From contig NZ_BJKL01000006.1 of NCBI RefSeq assembly GCF_006538345.1, forward strand, positions 253,095 through 317,094: a stretch of 64,000 nt of DNA, given 5' to 3'. Numbering within the stretch: position 1 is the first letter of the stretch; each line of letters starts with the position of its first letter. Made by a program: the position numbers and the translations under genes. This document shows positions 53,107-62,508 of this stretch, one piece after another. The notes under the pieces were generated by a model. That model was given only the letters and a program-made list of their open reading frames with translations, did not search any database and was not told the origin of the DNA. Origin of the DNA: Alteromonas sp. KUL49. Its GTDB lineage: Bacteria > Pseudomonadota > Gammaproteobacteria > Enterobacterales > Alteromonadaceae.

Positions 53107-53146
53107 ATGACAGTCTCAATATTGTCACGTGACAGCACACTGTCAC
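53107..53146. promoter_or_regulatory. TGTCAC repeat cluster upstream of S9 peptidase
   Basis: The palindrome TGTCACGTGACA (53123-53134) is perfect; TGACAG (53108-53113) and TGTCAC (53141-53146) flank it. It lies in the 310-base gap (53010-53319) between the divergent small membrane gene and the S9 peptidase. It is a likely binding site for an unknown regulator. The rest of the gap is A/T rich. Confidence 0.45.
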
Positions 53147-53319
53147 ATAGCATAACTCTTTGAATAGTAAATACATGTCATTTCACCAGATTCCTATGAA
53201 GACATGAGTAAATTTGTACTAATTACTAAAACTGAAACGTTTTGCCACACTTTTTTAGCCGGTTTTTTGTATATAAATGCTACAGTAATTCCGCTAACGA
53301 CAGCTTTTAGGAAATAACA

Positions 53320-55272
53320 ATGAAAAAACTCGGATTACTCAGCCTTATGGTGTTGTTTAGTTCTGCGTCCCTCGCCGACGTAGTAACTCGCACTGCCAAT
53401 AATGGCAATCTAGTAATGGAAGATGTACCTGAAATTCCTCAACAAATTGTTGAAGAACTCAACCGCTATCAAAATGTAAGATCTGCGCCTTTTCGTGGTT
53501 TTACCGCGTCAGCAGAGAGCATTTATGTGTCTACCCGATTCGGCGATGTGAGCCAAATACACCGCGTAGATATGGCAGGCGGTGCTCGCCACCAGCTAAC
53601 GTTTTTTGAAGAACCTGTGGGCGGTGTAAACCGTCGCCCTAATTCTGACAACCTCGCATTTACCATGGATGCGGGTGGTAGTGAATATGCACAGATTTTC
53701 ATTCTGGATACCCAGTCAGGTGAAAGCACCATGCTCACTGATGGCCAATCTAGAAATGGCGCTATGGTGTGGAACGAAGACGGTACCTTACTGGCTTTTC
53801 AAAGTACTCGTCGCAATGGATCGTCTAACGATATTTGGATGATGTCTCCTGAATCACCAGAGGAAGCATCAATCGCACTTGAATCCACCGATGGCAGCTG
53901 GTGGGGACCAGTGTCGTTTTCTGAAGACAATAAGTACCTCATTGCTCAGCAATATATCAGTGCCTCTGACTCAAGAATTTACTTGGTTGATTTAGCGTCA
54001 AAAGAGAAAACCTTGCTCGCTGGTGGTGGCGACACACCTTCCGTCAACTTTGGTCTGAGCTTCTCTGGCGACGACAAAGGGCTTTTCTTTATTACCAACC
54101 AATACAGCGAATTTAACCAGCTGGCGTATAAAACGTTCGATAGTGATGACGTGACTATTGTAACCGAAGATATCAACTGGAATGTTGATGAGTTTGCCAT
54201 TTCAAATGCTGGTGATCGCGCTGTTTTCGCATTAAACGAAGACGGCCTAAACGTGCTTTACTTGCTTGATACTAAAACCTTTGCGTACGAAAAAGTACAA
54301 GGTCTTCCCGTGGGGCTCGTAGGTAGCCTTGAATTTAGTGATGATGATAGTAAGTTAGGACTTACTTTAAATACAGCGCAATCGCCGAGCGATAGCTTTG
54401 TTCTTGCACTAAATGACAACCCACTTAAACACGGTGACATGACCCGCTGGACCTTCAGTGAGGTGGGTGGCTTAGACACGTCAACCTTCTCTGAGCCTGA
54501 GCTTATTCGCTTTGAAAGCTTTGACGAACGCTCTATTCCTGCGTTTGTATACAAGCCGAATAAAGAAGGCAAACTCCCAGTAATCATTAGTATTCACGGC
54601 GGTCCAGAATCACAGTTTAGACCAGCGTTTCGCAGCACCTTCCAACTATGGATGGACAAGCTAGGCGCAGCGGTTATTGCACCAAACGTTCGAGGCTCTT
54701 CTGGTTATGGTAAGGAATACATCAATCTAGATAACGGCTTTAAACGAGAGGATTCGGTAAAAGATATCGGTGCCCTACTCGATTGGATTAAAACCCAGCC
54801 CGATCTTGATGAAAATCGCGTAGCTGTATTTGGTGGTTCATACGGTGGATACATGGTGCTAGCCAGCGCAGTTCACTACAGCGACAGACTAAAAGCTGCA
54901 GTAGATATTGTGGGTATCTCTAACTTTGTGACCTTCTTAGAGAACACCAAGTCTTATCGCCGCGACCTTCGTCGTGTTGAATATGGCGACGAACGAGACC
55001 CTGCCATGCGCGAGCATTTAGAGGCCATTAGCCCCAACAACAACGTAGAGAAAATCAACGTACCTATGTTTGTAGTGCAAGGTGAAAACGACCCTCGCGT
55101 CCCTGTCACCGAGGCCGTTCAGATTGTTGAAGCACTGCGTGAGAACGGCAAACCTGTGTGGTATATGAATGCCCTCAACGAAGGCCACGGGTATCGCAAA
55201 AAAGAGAACCGCGATATTTATACCCAAGCCGTAGTTTTGTTTTTGAAGAGTTTTTGTAACGACTATTTTTAG
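53320..55272 (+). CDS. Exported S9-family peptidase (prolyl oligopeptidase-like)
   Basis: A 650-residue enzyme. Signal peptide MKKLGLLSLMVLFSSASLA. An N-terminal beta-propeller (about residues 50-370), with repeats such as PNSDNLAFTMDAGGSEYAQI, precedes a C-terminal alpha/beta hydrolase with nucleophile Ser507 in FGGSYGGYMV, Asp591 in GENDPRVP and His623 in NEGHGY. It splits peptides, probably dipeptides or oligopeptides in the periplasm. It ends 20 bases before the convergent antiporter gene. The TGTCAC cluster upstream may regulate it. Confidence 0.94.
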   Translation: MKKLGLLSLMVLFSSASLADVVTRTANNGNLVMEDVPEIPQQIVEELNRYQNVRSAPFRGFTASAESIYVSTRFGDVSQIHRVDMAGGARHQLTFFEEPVGGVNRRPNSDNLAFTMDAGGSEYAQIFILDTQSGESTMLTDGQSRNGAMVWNEDGTLLAFQSTRRNGSSNDIWMMSPESPEEASIALESTDGSWWGPVSFSEDNKYLIAQQYISASDSRIYLVDLASKEKTLLAGGGDTPSVNFGLSFSGDDKGLFFITNQYSEFNQLAYKTFDSDDVTIVTEDINWNVDEFAISNAGDRAVFALNEDGLNVLYLLDTKTFAYEKVQGLPVGLVGSLEFSDDDSKLGLTLNTAQSPSDSFVLALNDNPLKHGDMTRWTFSEVGGLDTSTFSEPELIRFESFDERSIPAFVYKPNKEGKLPVIISIHGGPESQFRPAFRSTFQLWMDKLGAAVIAPNVRGSSGYGKEYINLDNGFKREDSVKDIGALLDWIKTQPDLDENRVAVFGGSYGGYMVLASAVHYSDRLKAAVDIVGISNFVTFLENTKSYRRDLRRVEYGDERDPAMREHLEAISPNNNVEKINVPMFVVQGENDPRVPVTEAVQIVEALRENGKPVWYMNALNEGHGYRKKENRDIYTQAVVLFLKSFCNDYF

Positions 55273-55292
55273 AGCAGCACCAGTGTGCTGCT

Positions 55293-56804
55293 CTAATGCT
55301 TGTGATCCACATATCTAGACATAAAAAAGAAAACAGCCACTTGAAACAGCAAGGCTGCTGCAAAGATCAAAGAGCTATCAGCAACACCTGCCACCATAAA
55401 GCACGCCAGCGCTATAACCCCATTGGTGAGTGCATAGGGAAGTTGGGTACGAACATGTTCGAACTGATCACATTCCGCCCCTGTAGACGATAAAATTGTG
55501 GTTTCTGAAATTGGCGAACAGTGATCACCGAACAACCCGCCAGATAGCACTGCGCCAATGGCCACCAACATGGGTGAGTCTATTGCTATAGCGGTTGGAA
55601 TAACAATAGGCATTAAGATAGCAAATGTTCCCCAAGACGACCCCGTTGCAAAAGAGATAATTCCAGCAACAATGAAAACAGCAGCGGGTAACAACCAGCT
55701 TGGAAAGCCAGCTTGTGCAAGTTCAGCAATGTATGCAGCAGTACCAAGTTCTTTACCCACAGCACTTAACGTCCATGCAAGCACAAGCATAACGGCTACT
55801 GACATCATACCCGACATACCTTTTAAATAGAGCTCTACATTGTCTTTAAACTTACGCACACCATAAAACGCCATTAGCCCCATCAAGGTGATGGCTGCAA
55901 AAAAATACCCTGACGACAATGCGGCGCGAAAAACTGATCCTGAGACCCTTTCGAAAGGAAAACCTTGTGGTACCAGCATAAGCAGCATCACAAGTAACAT
56001 GACAGCTAGAGGTAAAAATACAAAGCTCGCTTTCGCGTTGGGGTGAGTAAATACCCGAGATGTGCCGTCAGACTTAGCTAAGTTCTCACCAGAAACCACC
56101 GATGCCTCTGCCCTCGCCATGGGACCAAAATCCATGCGAAATAAAGCAATCAGCGGTACCACACCCACCGCTAAAATGGCATAGAACTGATAAGGAATGG
56201 CACCAATAAATGCATCCCAATCGCTCATGGCATAATCCGTGGCGTCAAATTCCTTTTGCATAATGCCCATGATATACACTCCCCAACCAATGAAGGGGAT
56301 CATGATTGCCACTGGCGAAGATGTTGAATCAATGATAAACGCGAGTTTTTGGCGAGACATTTTCAGCTTGTCGAACAACGGGCGGAAGACAGGCCCGACG
56401 ATCAGAGGAGTACCTAAATCTGAAAAGAAAATGACAATACCACCGGCCCATGCTGCAAGGCTTGCTTGAAGTTTATTCTTCACCCACTTAACCATACTGG
56501 ACGCAAACGCATTTCCGCCACCAGACTGCTCTACTAACAAAACAAAACCACCAATGAAAACTAGCAGAACAATAACACCAGCGTTGTAACTGTCTGTGAC
56601 TTGAGGAACGATGTAGCCACTTATCAAACGTCCGAAAGCATCCAAAGGGCCAACATCGACAAACAAGCCCTCGATCATGGCCACGCCTGAAACAACACCA
56701 GCAAATAGGCCAATCACAACATTACGAGTGTATAACGACAAAAGAAGCGTTATAAAAATGGGAATAAGAGAGGTATAACTGGGGGCTTCCACTGCACTAT
56801 CCAA
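55293..56804 (-). CDS. Na+/H+ antiporter, NhaC family
   Basis: A 503-residue transporter with about twelve helices. It has LLVEQSGGGNAFASSMVKWV, IIVFFSDLGTPLIVGPVFRP-like segment (GGIVIFFSDLGTPLIVGPVF), STSSPVAIMIPFIGWGVYI, and GGLFGDHCSPISETTILSST, which is the NhaC family signature. It exchanges Na+ for H+ (or an organic-acid swap). The start is uncertain: TTG 56804 is used, but GTG at 56792 is nearly as likely. It stands alone, convergent with the S9 gene. Confidence 0.9.
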   Translation of the reverse strand: MDSAVEAPSYTSLIPIFITLLLSLYTRNVVIGLFAGVVSGVAMIEGLFVDVGPLDAFGRLISGYIVPQVTDSYNAGVIVLLVFIGGFVLLVEQSGGGNAFASSMVKWVKNKLQASLAAWAGGIVIFFSDLGTPLIVGPVFRPLFDKLKMSRQKLAFIIDSTSSPVAIMIPFIGWGVYIMGIMQKEFDATDYAMSDWDAFIGAIPYQFYAILAVGVVPLIALFRMDFGPMARAEASVVSGENLAKSDGTSRVFTHPNAKASFVFLPLAVMLLVMLLMLVPQGFPFERVSGSVFRAALSSGYFFAAITLMGLMAFYGVRKFKDNVELYLKGMSGMMSVAVMLVLAWTLSAVGKELGTAAYIAELAQAGFPSWLLPAAVFIVAGIISFATGSSWGTFAILMPIVIPTAIAIDSPMLVAIGAVLSGGLFGDHCSPISETTILSSTGAECDQFEHVRTQLPYALTNGVIALACFMVAGVADSSLIFAAALLFQVAVFFFMSRYVDHKH

Positions 56805-56890
56805 TTGAATTCAAAAAACAAACTTGACATCAATTGTTTTAAATATCAATTAAATAGTCCGACCTTCATATAAAGATCAATATTAAGCTG

Positions 56891-58825
56891 TTAGAAGTCC
56901 ACCGCTACGTTTATAAACACCGATCGAGAATGTGATTGTGGATACGAATTGACTGAACGTTGCCCCATTTCAGGAAACCAAACATCCTCATCGAATACAT
57001 TATCTATGAATAGCGAAGCGCGAACATCTTTCAGGCTTTCACTGTTAAACCACTCACCTAAGTCAGCTAGCACATTCACACTCACCAGATTAAACGCATC
57101 GGCAGGTGGGTTAACGACTACCACATTGACGCCCGGCATTTCCTCTAACTTGCTCGAAGCCCCAAAATAGCTTGCCCATACGCTGGCAGTAACACCGGCA
57201 TCTGAATTGTAGCTCAGCCCAACTTTAATCATTTGATTAGGCGCAATCATTACATCAGTGTGACCTTGGTCATCCTCATTTTTCTGATAGCTTGCGTTGC
57301 CATTGAGTTGCAGTTTAGGCGTTATCTCCCAACGCCCTTCCAGCTCAATGCCCTCATAGATGATCTCTTGCGGTAAGTTTACAAAAAAGGTCGTTCCATC
57401 AATACGCCGCCGCCCAATGAGGTCTGAGCTTTCGCTGTGATATAGGGTTGTTGAAACTGTGGCATTTTTCTGCGTGTAAGTTAGCTGTGCTTCTGCGGTA
57501 GTAATATTTTCTGGCTTTAAATTCATGTCACCGCGTAAAAAGCCTGAGGAAAAGTTAAGCTCCGCTCCGTAAGGTGACCGAAAAGCGTCAGCATATAAAA
57601 GTTTACCCGACCAATGCTGATTGAATTTATGTACTAACGCAAAACGAGGCGAGGTGTGAGCACTTTGCCCCTCTGGTTTGTTGTGCTGCAAACCTGCGGT
57701 TAATCGTGTGTTGTCAGAAATGTAATAGTCTACCTGTCCATAGATACTGTTCCGTAAGGTGTTTATTTCGCCGCCGCGAATATCTAAATCACCTTTTATA
57801 TGATCCTCTACTGCACCAAGTACGACCGATGTTCTATCATTAATTCGCCCATTTACGGTAATTTCGTACATGTAACCAAACGATGAATACGACACTGCCG
57901 TTGGGCTAATAATGGTCATATCAACATTGTTATAGGTTGCATTGATGGTTGATGACCAGTCGTCATTGAAACTGTGTTTGTATCCAAGGTTTATATAGTT
58001 GCGTTGATGGGTCCACTCATCTAAGCCATTCCAGTTAAAAGCGCCGCTAATATTGGGAAGTTGAATTTCACTGAACATGCCTTCAACTGAAAAGCGCTTA
58101 TAACTTCCATCGATTCTGCCAAAATATCCCTCTCGGTAAAGAGTGGTTTCACCGAAGGTATTGGTGGTGTCAAAAGCGCCAAGTGTTGCACCGTCCTCGT
58201 TGAGTAATTTAACCTGAGCATTGATTTGTGCATATTCAGACGAATGTCCCGTGCTTACATCCACAGAGCGGTATCCAAAGCTACCAACAACACCTTCAAT
58301 ACCTACATCAAAACTTGAAGATGCTGTTTTAGTAATAATATTAATCGTGCCATTAAACGCATTACTGCCATACAGCACCGAACCAGGTCCCCGAATAACC
58401 TCGATTCGCTCAATTGCACTCACAGGGAACAACAAATTGATATCCGTTTGGCGACCGCCGTTCTGCGACTCTCGAAGGGGGCGTCCGTTGATAAGGTAGA
58501 GCACGTGATTGTTTAAGTGCTGAGTTGCACCAGCTCGCATTGTACTTCCATTGCTGCTCAATGCGAGAGAATCGAAAATGTAATAATTGGGTATTCTTAA
58601 TAGAATGTCTCGCAAATTGCGTGCACCAAAGCGCAAGATATCCTCAGACGTTATAACACTCACCACGCCGGGAGCATCTTCAATAAGCTCTTCTTTTTTC
58701 GAAACAGTAACAATTTTAACGGTTAGAAGTTCTTCCAACGACATTTCAAATAAATCACTGGCTTCAGCGGCATTGGCTTTATCGAAGGTAAGAATCAGCA
58801 ATAACACTAAAAGGAATTTATGCAT
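56891..58825 (-). CDS. TonB-dependent receptor
   Basis: A 644-residue outer-membrane receptor. Signal peptide MHKFLLVLLLILTFDKANAA, then a LEELLTVKIVTVSKKEE segment (TonB-box-like), a plug (about 45-165; APGVVSVITSEDILRFGARN, VIRGPGSVLYGSNAFNGTIN) and a barrel ending in VFINVAVDF. Ligand unknown; the ara genes next door suggest but do not prove a sugar or polymer. The ATG at 58825 is the first with a signal peptide; there is no clear Shine-Dalgarno. A 234-base gap to 59060 holds no gene. Confidence 0.87.
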   Translation of the reverse strand: MHKFLLVLLLILTFDKANAAEASDLFEMSLEELLTVKIVTVSKKEELIEDAPGVVSVITSEDILRFGARNLRDILLRIPNYYIFDSLALSSNGSTMRAGATQHLNNHVLYLINGRPLRESQNGGRQTDINLLFPVSAIERIEVIRGPGSVLYGSNAFNGTINIITKTASSSFDVGIEGVVGSFGYRSVDVSTGHSSEYAQINAQVKLLNEDGATLGAFDTTNTFGETTLYREGYFGRIDGSYKRFSVEGMFSEIQLPNISGAFNWNGLDEWTHQRNYINLGYKHSFNDDWSSTINATYNNVDMTIISPTAVSYSSFGYMYEITVNGRINDRTSVVLGAVEDHIKGDLDIRGGEINTLRNSIYGQVDYYISDNTRLTAGLQHNKPEGQSAHTSPRFALVHKFNQHWSGKLLYADAFRSPYGAELNFSSGFLRGDMNLKPENITTAEAQLTYTQKNATVSTTLYHSESSDLIGRRRIDGTTFFVNLPQEIIYEGIELEGRWEITPKLQLNGNASYQKNEDDQGHTDVMIAPNQMIKVGLSYNSDAGVTASVWASYFGASSKLEEMPGVNVVVVNPPADAFNLVSVNVLADLGEWFNSESLKDVRASLFIDNVFDEDVWFPEMGQRSVNSYPQSHSRSVFINVAVDF

Positions 58826-59059
58826 GCATACACAAGCGAGCGCGAGACAATAATTTAGTATATTGCCCAAACAGATAAGCCGCCACTCGATGCGAGCGAC
58901 TTATGTACTTTTTTTGCGACAAATAAGTGCGGATATAGAATTTGAAAGGTGTAGGATGAAACGAAGTATTAGTAAAAGAAGTGGTATTTGTAATATAAAA
59001 AATTGAACTTAGCAGGAAAGATAGCTACCAAGCATCGCCAAGCAGCTATCTGTAAAAGG

Positions 59060-60277
59060 TTATGGCATGCGAATGAAGATTTCTCCGTCTTCACCACCAA
59101 CAACAAAGCTAACGCCAATATCTCCTGAACTGACTGACTTATGAGGATATTGGAACTTAACTTCTACAGCTTGACTGCCAGGAGGGTTGTAGTAAACCAC
59201 GCCATTCTCAAATGAACGGTAGACAATTCCAGTGCTCAAAACCGCCATATCTCCATTGGGCTGCCCCAACTTTACGCTCCACTCTGGATACCAGTCATGC
59301 ATATGGTCAGGTGTTGGCATTGGGTTATAATCAGCAAACAGCACGTAGCCATCACTATGAGTTAATCCTAAGGTTGTCACCCTCCTCATGGAGCGTACGT
59401 CCCCTCTTAACCCCCAAGCTTCTAGCGCATTTACCGTTGGATGACGGAAGTTGGATTCAAAGTACTCGAGCGCTTTTGCCATCGACTCCCACGAACACAA
59501 CTTGGTCTTATTTTGTGGCATGCGTCCGTTTGGGCCACACTCCATGAAAGCACCATTAATGTAGTCCTTGTACATTTCACCATCATTAATATCATCGTGA
59601 ATATTAACGGTAAGCAGAGCCTCATCACCAATATACTCACGCACAAGCTTTACAATGGGTAAATAACCACTCCAATCCAGCATTACACCATCATATACAC
59701 CAGACTCAATCACAGCACGCGCTTGCTCGCCGATTCTGTGTTGAAAAGCTTCATGCTTGTAGTTCAGCATATAGTAAGGCTCGGGACCACCGTCCCAACC
59801 TGCGACTCTTTGACCTTCCTCGTTTCTCAGCCAAAAATCGCTATCTTCTGGTAGGTAGCTACCCGGCGCGTCTCTCCACCGCACTTCAAACAGGGTTACC
59901 ATGTGTGGATTTTTACTAAGCATGTAACGCAGATTCTCTTGTGCAACGTTGAGAGAATTCTCCGTAAACGAGGTAGCCAAACCAGGAAATTCATGGTCCC
60001 AATTCAAGCCAATTGCCAGCTTGGTATCAAAGCCGAGTTGGCTAACTGGTTCTTCCCACAGTAAATTATGCTTTGCGGCGTTATCCAGAAATGCTTGGTG
60101 AGTTTCAGCGGGATATTGAGACGGCATATCCAAAGGGTTCCAAGCTTGGAAAACCGCTGGATAGTTTTTTAGTGCTACTCTTTCCTCTAATGAGAGTGTT
60201 TGCTCGTCCGCGCATCCGCTAGTACAAACAGTCAATAGCAGAGCCGTGTATAACTTGGATTTAAGCGAACCAAACAT
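59060..60277 (-). CDS. GHL15-like glycoside hydrolase lipoprotein
   Basis: A 405-residue lipoprotein. The lipobox TSGC puts the lipid at Cys22. The TIM-barrel-like fold has NWDHEFPGLATSF, HMVTLFEVRWRDAPGSYLPE and the likely catalytic Asp in SGVYDGVMLDWSGYLP (about 189-204). It resembles the hypothetical glycoside hydrolase 15 (GHL15) family. It is three bases from the araA stop, in the arabinose operon, so an arabinose-containing glycan is the likely substrate (inference). Confidence 0.72.
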   Translation of the reverse strand: MFGSLKSKLYTALLLTVCTSGCADEQTLSLEERVALKNYPAVFQAWNPLDMPSQYPAETHQAFLDNAAKHNLLWEEPVSQLGFDTKLAIGLNWDHEFPGLATSFTENSLNVAQENLRYMLSKNPHMVTLFEVRWRDAPGSYLPEDSDFWLRNEEGQRVAGWDGGPEPYYMLNYKHEAFQHRIGEQARAVIESGVYDGVMLDWSGYLPIVKLVREYIGDEALLTVNIHDDINDGEMYKDYINGAFMECGPNGRMPQNKTKLCSWESMAKALEYFESNFRHPTVNALEAWGLRGDVRSMRRVTTLGLTHSDGYVLFADYNPMPTPDHMHDWYPEWSVKLGQPNGDMAVLSTGIVYRSFENGVVYYNPPGSQAVEVKFQYPHKSVSSGDIGVSFVVGGEDGEIFIRMP

Positions 60278-60280
60278 AAT

Positions 60281-61783
60281 TTAGCACCCTTGCTGAGTAT
60301 GATAGTAGACAGCGTTGTTGCGAAGACATTGCTTAAATGATGGCAAGTTAGTTTCATTGTCGATAACTACAAGCTCTACGCCAACCATTTCAGCAAAGTC
60401 ACTTAACTGACTGATACTCACACCTTGCGTGTATGCACTGTGATGAGCACCGCCTGCGTATATCCACGCTGCACCTGCAACCTCTAGCGAAGGCTGGGGT
60501 TTCCACAATGCGGTTGCGACCGGTAGATTAGGCAATGGCTCTGGTGGCTCAATCGTATCAACAAGGTTTGCGATGATTCTGAATCGGTTACCCATATCGA
60601 TGGTTGACACATTCATTGCTGGTCCTGTAGCTCCAGCGAAAAGTAATCTTGCAATGTCCTTTTTAATACCGATGGTGTGCTTGGCTACCACTGCAGAAGG
60701 CTTTTCTGACGCAATGCTCGGACATACTTCTAACATATGGGCTCCCAACACAAGGTCTTGTTCGCCGAAGTGGTAGGTATAGTCCTCCATAAACGAAGTG
60801 CCTCCCTTTTTCCCAAGACTCATCTTCTTAAAAATTCTGACCATTGCAGCAGTTTTCCAATCTCCCTCACCGCCATAACCAAACCCCTTACTCATGAGTC
60901 GTTGGGTTGCTAAGCCAGGTAGTCCTGTCAAACCAGTGAGGTTCTCAAAGCAGTTAGTAAATGCACCAAAGCCACCTTCTGTAAGAAAGGTCTCCATAGC
61001 GATCTCTAATCTCGCTTCGTTGCGCAAAGCATTGACCTGCTCAGAGTCTGCAAGCACTTCCTCATCGATTTGATAGTCTGTTTTATATAATGCGACCAAC
61101 TCATCAATTTGTGACTCACTAACTTCCGCACACTGAGCTTCTAGGTCACCCGTACTGTAAGCGTGAACTTCTATACCCAGCTTTATTTGTGCCTCGACTT
61201 TGTCGCCTTCAGTAACGGCCACTTGGCGCATATTGTCGCCGAATCTAGCAACCTTAAGATTTTGTGCTTCATTGAAACCTATGGCCGCTCGAGCCCAGTC
61301 ATCAATTTGCAGGCGCACTTTCTCGGTATCCCAGTGGCCTACAACGACTTTTCGGTCCTGCCTCAAGCGAGTACCAATGTGTCCAAACTCTCTATCGCCG
61401 TGTGCACTCTGGTGTAGATTCATGTAGTGCATATTTATATCTGACCAAGGAAGACCCGCGTTAAACTGGGTGTGCAGATGCATGTAAGGTTTTTGAAGAG
61501 ATTTGAGCCCTCCAATCCACATTTTTGCTGGGGAAAAGGTATGCATCCAAAGCATAAGTCCAATACAGTTTTCTGACACATTGGCCTGATTACACACATC
61601 CTTGATTTCTTTAGGACCTGTTACAACTCCCTTGCTAACGATTTTCACCGATATTGCATTATCGTCATCAAAGCTTTGCGCCATTTCTTGGCTATTTTTT
61701 GCAACTTGCTCCAAAACACCTGGGCCGTACAAGTGTTGCGAACCCGTAACCAACCAAATTTCTTTTTCACCAAAAATTTTCAT
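60281..61783 (-). CDS. araA: L-arabinose isomerase
   Basis: Converts L-arabinose to L-ribulose. 500 residues, the usual length. Motifs include [39 protein letters not shown] (with metal-binding Glu) and [12 protein letters not shown] (second Glu and His). It is the third gene in araB-araD-araA, followed after three bases by the lipoprotein gene. The ATG at 61783 has AAGGTATTCTTATG-like context. No araC-type regulator is seen in this window. Confidence 0.97.
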   Translation of the reverse strand: MKIFGEKEIWLVTGSQHLYGPGVLEQVAKNSQEMAQSFDDDNAISVKIVSKGVVTGPKEIKDVCNQANVSENCIGLMLWMHTFSPAKMWIGGLKSLQKPYMHLHTQFNAGLPWSDINMHYMNLHQSAHGDREFGHIGTRLRQDRKVVVGHWDTEKVRLQIDDWARAAIGFNEAQNLKVARFGDNMRQVAVTEGDKVEAQIKLGIEVHAYSTGDLEAQCAEVSESQIDELVALYKTDYQIDEEVLADSEQVNALRNEARLEIAMETFLTEGGFGAFTNCFENLTGLTGLPGLATQRLMSKGFGYGGEGDWKTAAMVRIFKKMSLGKKGGTSFMEDYTYHFGEQDLVLGAHMLEVCPSIASEKPSAVVAKHTIGIKKDIARLLFAGATGPAMNVSTIDMGNRFRIIANLVDTIEPPEPLPNLPVATALWKPQPSLEVAGAAWIYAGGAHHSAYTQGVSISQLSDFAEMVGVELVVIDNETNLPSFKQCLRNNAVYYHTQQGC

Positions 61784-61812
61784 AAGAATACCTTTTACTA
61801 ATTCTCTCTATT

Positions 61813-62508
61813 TCACTTTTGTCCGTAGTAGGCATTAGCCCCGTGTTTACGAAAGTAATGTTTGTCTGAAATAGCTTGTTTAAGCGGTTGCAATGTCGGT
61901 GTGATCCCTTTGGTCACATAAGCCATTTTTGCTAACTGCTCTAAAATTACTGCGTGATATACCGACTTAGCGGCGTCTTTTCCCCAGGTGAAAGGGGCAT
62001 GACCAGCAACGATCACCATAGGTGTCTCGTCAGGGCTTCTCTCTGTAAAGCAATCAGTTATTTGAACGCCGGTTTCTTCCTCATAGTCTCTATCAATTTG
62101 GCTATCTGTCATCACTGCGGTGCACGGGATATCTCCGTAGACAAAGTCAGCATGTGTAGTCCCAAGACAAGGAATAGCAGCCTTGGCCTGAGCCCAAGCT
62201 GTCGCATAGGTAGAATGGGTGTGCGTTATACCGCCAACGTTCTCAAAATGCTTGTATAGGTGGGCGTGAGTACGAGTATCTGATGAAGGACGCATAGTTC
62301 CCTCCACAATATTGCAGTCTAGGTCTAACACCACTATGTCATCAGGTTTTAAATCTTCGTATGGTACTCCACTAGGTTTAATGGCAAATACACCACAATT
62401 GCGGTCAATCTCCGAAACATTACCAAAGGTGTAAACAACTAAACCACGTTTATCGAGCTCCATATTAGCCTCATAAACACGTTCTTTTAGTGCTTGATAG
62501 TTACTCAT
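61813..62508 (-). CDS. araD: L-ribulose-5-phosphate 4-epimerase
   Basis: Zinc enzyme that converts L-ribulose-5-phosphate to D-xylulose-5-phosphate. 231 residues. The metal-binding His are in ITHTHSTYATAWAQA (about 94-97) and VAGHAPFTWGKDA (about 171). The catalytic region ends TLQPLKQAISDKHYFRKHGA. The start overlaps the araB stop (ATGA), so it is translationally coupled. It is followed by araA after 29 bases. Confidence 0.96.
   Translation of the reverse strand: MSNYQALKERVYEANMELDKRGLVVYTFGNVSEIDRNCGVFAIKPSGVPYEDLKPDDIVVLDLDCNIVEGTMRPSSDTRTHAHLYKHFENVGGITHTHSTYATAWAQAKAAIPCLGTTHADFVYGDIPCTAVMTDSQIDRDYEEETGVQITDCFTERSPDETPMVIVAGHAPFTWGKDAAKSVYHAVILEQLAKMAYVTKGITPTLQPLKQAISDKHYFRKHGANAYYGQK

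Noticed and set aside
56891..58825. Second TonB receptor as an arabinose transporter
   Set aside because: No substrate-defining motif is seen; only its position near the ara operon suggests it.
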